Source: Vibrio penaeicida
GTDB lineage: Bacteria > Pseudomonadota > Gammaproteobacteria > Enterobacterales > Vibrionaceae
Length of the DNA: 64,000 bases
Direction of reading: 5' to 3'
Assembly (NCBI RefSeq): GCF_019977755.1
Contig: NZ_AP025144.1
Span: forward strand, 2,852,001 to 2,916,000
Shown: piece by piece, positions 61,821 through 64,000 of the stretch
How positions within the stretch are numbered: position 1 is the first letter of the stretch
Layout: each line of letters starts with the position of its first letter
Notes under the pieces: generated by a model
What the model was told of the DNA's origin: nothing
Database searches by the model: none
The model's input: only the letters and a program-made list of their open reading frames with translations
Made by a program: the position numbers and the translations under genes

Positions 61821-63938
61821 TTAAGAAGCGGTATAGAAATTTTCTTCGTTACCTGCTCTGGTTAACAAACCATCGCATGGAGCAAAACGATCGCCGTATT
61901 TCTGTGCGTATTCGTTCATGATCGCGACCAGTTCTTTCAAACCAATCTGGTCCATATAACGGAAAGGTCCCCCCAAAAACGGTGGGAACCCGATCCCGAA
62001 GATCGCACCAATGTCACCGTCACGAGCACTGCGAATAATACCTTCGTCCAAACACCTTACGGCTTCATTCAGCATTGGGAGAACACAGCGAAGCGCGATG
62101 TCTTTCTCTGGAAGTTTGGATTCAGGCGTAAGCTTGAGCAGCTTATAAACACTCTTATCCACCTCTTTCTTCTTGCCTTTATACGTATAGAAGCCTTTTC
62201 CACTCTTACGCCCTTTGCGACCGTCGTTTAACAACGTATCAAACACATCGGGTGCCTTAAATCGAGCACCCAACTCCTCGATTAAGATGGGCATGATTTT
62301 AGCGCCCACATCCACTCCCACTTCATCCAGCAGGGTAATAGGACCAACAGGGAAACCAAAGTTGAGCAATGCTTCGTCCAGAGTTTCAATCGGCTCACCA
62401 CTCAATAAAACATGAGCAGCTTCATTCATGTAAGGCGCAAGGATTCGGTTAACAAAAAAGCCCGCTTTATCGGCAACCACAATGGGAGTTTTGCCTTGTT
62501 TACGCGCAAAGTTGACAGCGGTGGATATCACCTCATCAGACGTACCTTCATGAGGAATGACCTCAACCAGTGGCATTTTTTCAGCGGGGCTGAAGTAATG
62601 CAGACCGACCACATTTTCAGGGCGTTCACATTCTGCCGCTATTTGGTGAATAGGTAGAGACGACGTATTGGTAGCAAATATGGTGGTATCTTTCGCGTGT
62701 TGCTCTATTTCTTTCACCATCGATTGTTTTAGAGCCAAGTCTTCGAATACGGCTTCAATGACAATATCAGTATCGCGGTATCCAACATAATCGGTTCCCC
62801 CCGTCAGCTGTGACATATTATATTGCACACCCGCTTTGGTTAGAATTCGACGTTTCTTCTGCTTAGCAAACAATTTGTGGTTGTAGTTGATCGCATTCAA
62901 GATGCCATCGTTAGACACGTCTTTAACACGAACTGGGACGTTCGCTTTCGCAACCGATACGTGGCTTATCCCCGCTCCCATTAGCCCACCACCTAACACA
63001 CCTACTTTCGATATGTTTCTTGGTTTAGCTTCACTGCCGTTCTCTTTTTTCATCTCAGTGGTTGCAAAAAAGATGGAACGAAGCGCTTTAGACTCAGTCG
63101 TCATGCACATCTCACCAAATTTTTTGGCTTCTATCGCCAAGCCGGCTTGTGCGCCTTTTTCTAAGCCTTCAGCAATGACTTCAAGAATCGCCTCGGCAGC
63201 AGGGTAGTTTCCACGGGTTTTCGCTAATGTCTTCTTAATTGCTTGGTCAAAGATGAATTTACGACCAAGGCGATTGCCAGACATAAGCTTCTCTTTCGTG
63301 TCCGCCGAACGCTTAGCTTTCTTTTTACCCGCAAATGTCTTGGCGACATCCAATAAAATGGATTGGGGCACACTGGCATCAACAACGCCCAATTTCTTCG
63401 CTTTTTTTGCACGAAGCTGTTTGCCTGTCAAAATCAAGTCCAAAGAACCCAGCAGCCCTATTAAGCGAGGAAGTCTCTGAGTTCCACCTGAACCAGGCAA
63501 CAAACCTAATTGTACTTCTGGTAGCCCCAATCGGGTTTTATCTGAATCCGTACACACTCGATAGTCACAGGCAAGCGCTAACTCCAAACCACCACCTAAA
63601 CAAGGTCCGTGAATGGCAGCCACGGATGGAAAAGGTAAGGCTTCCAAACGCGCGAACATTTGCTGCCCTTGTTTGGCTAACCCTTCTGCTTCTTCCGCAG
63701 TGGTGCATGCATCCAGCATTCTTACGTCAGCACCCGCCACAAAATTATCGGGTTTAAGCGAGTAAATCACTAATCCGGTGAGTTCGTTCTTTTTAGCTTC
63801 CAGTTCAAGCAAAATCGCCTGCATTTCATCCGAAAACTCTGCTTGAAGCGTATTCATTTTCTCGCCAGGAACATCAATGGCTAGCCACGCGAGATTTTGA
63901 TCGTCTATTGATAATGTAAATGCACTTTGACCCGCCAT
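61821..63938 (-). CDS. fadJ: Fatty-acid oxidation complex subunit alpha FadJ
   Basis: 705-aa bifunctional enzyme. The N-terminal enoyl-CoA hydratase/isomerase region has [20 protein letters not shown] and [19 protein letters not shown] (about residues 55-130). The C-terminal 3-hydroxyacyl-CoA dehydrogenase has [20 protein letters not shown] near 313, the catalytic [17 protein letters not shown], and [16 protein letters not shown]. It acts with FadI thiolase in beta-oxidation. The start at 63938 has GGAGG upstream and overlaps the fadI stop as TAATG, showing coupling; a 16-codon upstream extension was rejected. Confidence 0.96.
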   Translation of the reverse strand: MAGQSAFTLSIDDQNLAWLAIDVPGEKMNTLQAEFSDEMQAILLELEAKKNELTGLVIYSLKPDNFVAGADVRMLDACTTAEEAEGLAKQGQQMFARLEALPFPSVAAIHGPCLGGGLELALACDYRVCTDSDKTRLGLPEVQLGLLPGSGGTQRLPRLIGLLGSLDLILTGKQLRAKKAKKLGVVDASVPQSILLDVAKTFAGKKKAKRSADTKEKLMSGNRLGRKFIFDQAIKKTLAKTRGNYPAAEAILEVIAEGLEKGAQAGLAIEAKKFGEMCMTTESKALRSIFFATTEMKKENGSEAKPRNISKVGVLGGGLMGAGISHVSVAKANVPVRVKDVSNDGILNAINYNHKLFAKQKKRRILTKAGVQYNMSQLTGGTDYVGYRDTDIVIEAVFEDLALKQSMVKEIEQHAKDTTIFATNTSSLPIHQIAAECERPENVVGLHYFSPAEKMPLVEVIPHEGTSDEVISTAVNFARKQGKTPIVVADKAGFFVNRILAPYMNEAAHVLLSGEPIETLDEALLNFGFPVGPITLLDEVGVDVGAKIMPILIEELGARFKAPDVFDTLLNDGRKGRKSGKGFYTYKGKKKEVDKSVYKLLKLTPESKLPEKDIALRCVLPMLNEAVRCLDEGIIRSARDGDIGAIFGIGFPPFLGGPFRYMDQIGLKELVAIMNEYAQKYGDRFAPCDGLLTRAGNEENFYTAS

Positions 63939-64000
63939 TATTCCACCTCCAAAATCATCGCTGCACCTAAACCACCCGCGGCACATGCAGTATTCAACGC
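63938..64000 (-). CDS. fadI: 3-ketoacyl-CoA thiolase FadI, last 20 codons (cut by window edge)
   Basis: The visible end reads [20 protein letters not shown] and then stops. The [13 protein letters not shown] segment is the conserved thiolase C-terminus with the Cys-Gly-type loop. The fadI-fadJ order and TAATG overlap support FadI rather than FadA. Only the C-terminus is visible. Confidence 0.9.
   Translation of the reverse strand, partial: ALNTACAAGGLGAAMILEVE

Overview
The window is a chromosomal segment of a gammaproteobacterium, most likely of the Vibrionaceae. The evidence is gene order and content: apt-dnaX-ybaB-recR, dedD-cvpA-purF, pdxB-asd-fimV/hubP-truA-accD-folC, fabB divergent from mnmC, yfcL-epmC, aroC-prmB divergent from smrB, sixA, and fadI-fadJ. 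The polar-hub protein HubP/FimV is very long and acidic, as in vibrios, and there is a palindromic repeat of a type I recall from Vibrio genomes. No rRNA, tRNA, CRISPR array, transposase or phage gene was seen. Identification below family level is not possible from this sequence alone.

Layout. 1-5.6 kb (minus strand): recR (partial), ybaB, dnaX with a canonical slippery site, apt, ybaN, a 42-aa membrane miniprotein and an RssB-like response regulator. 5.9-12.8 kb: a LysR regulator, then purF, cvpA (with a PurR box), dedD, folC, accD and truA. 13-19.3 kb: one gene for a 2108-aa FimV/HubP protein carrying a 280-bp hexanucleotide tract (Glu-Pro repeats) and five 231-bp tandem units. 19.5-27.9 kb: asd and pdxB, then a less typical block with an O-antigen-ligase/PglL-like membrane protein, a 1134-aa lipoprotein and an atypical winged-helix response regulator. 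28-39.7 kb: fabB with a probable 3'UTR sRNA, mnmC, a PhyH-type dioxygenase, a GNAT acetyltransferase, yfcL, epmC, a TRIC/UPF0126 protein, a divergent SDR/LysR pair, aroC, prmB, smrB and sixA. 61.8-64 kb: fadJ and the end of fadI.

In E. coli sixA lies next to fadJ. Here about 22 kb separates them (39.7-61.8 kb), and this is where the accessory content sits. It holds a cytoplasmic M16 peptidase and an exported 1807-aa protein that joins beta-propellers, a PKD domain, two c-type heme motifs and four NPCBM domains. It also holds a complete-looking catabolic locus: a ribose-type ABC importer, an aldo/keto reductase, an AGPS/GlcD-like FAD oxidase, a class I aldolase, a DeoR-type repressor, a GlpD-like dehydrogenase and an FGGY kinase. 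Last comes a small RTX-like protein.

How the genes work together. The catabolic locus reads as import, phosphorylation (FGGY kinase), FAD-linked oxidation of the phosphate ester (GlpD-like) and retro-aldol cleavage (class I aldolase). The reductase and second flavoenzyme would handle the aldehyde or acid fragment, and all of it would be under the DeoR regulator. The intergenic regions share sequence motifs that fit this. The substrate is unknown; a sugar alcohol or related polyol is the best guess. The other clusters are housekeeping: DNA replication and repair, purine and folate synthesis, fatty acid synthesis and oxidation, tRNA modification, EF-P hydroxylation, ribosome rescue, and aromatic amino acid and pyridoxal synthesis.
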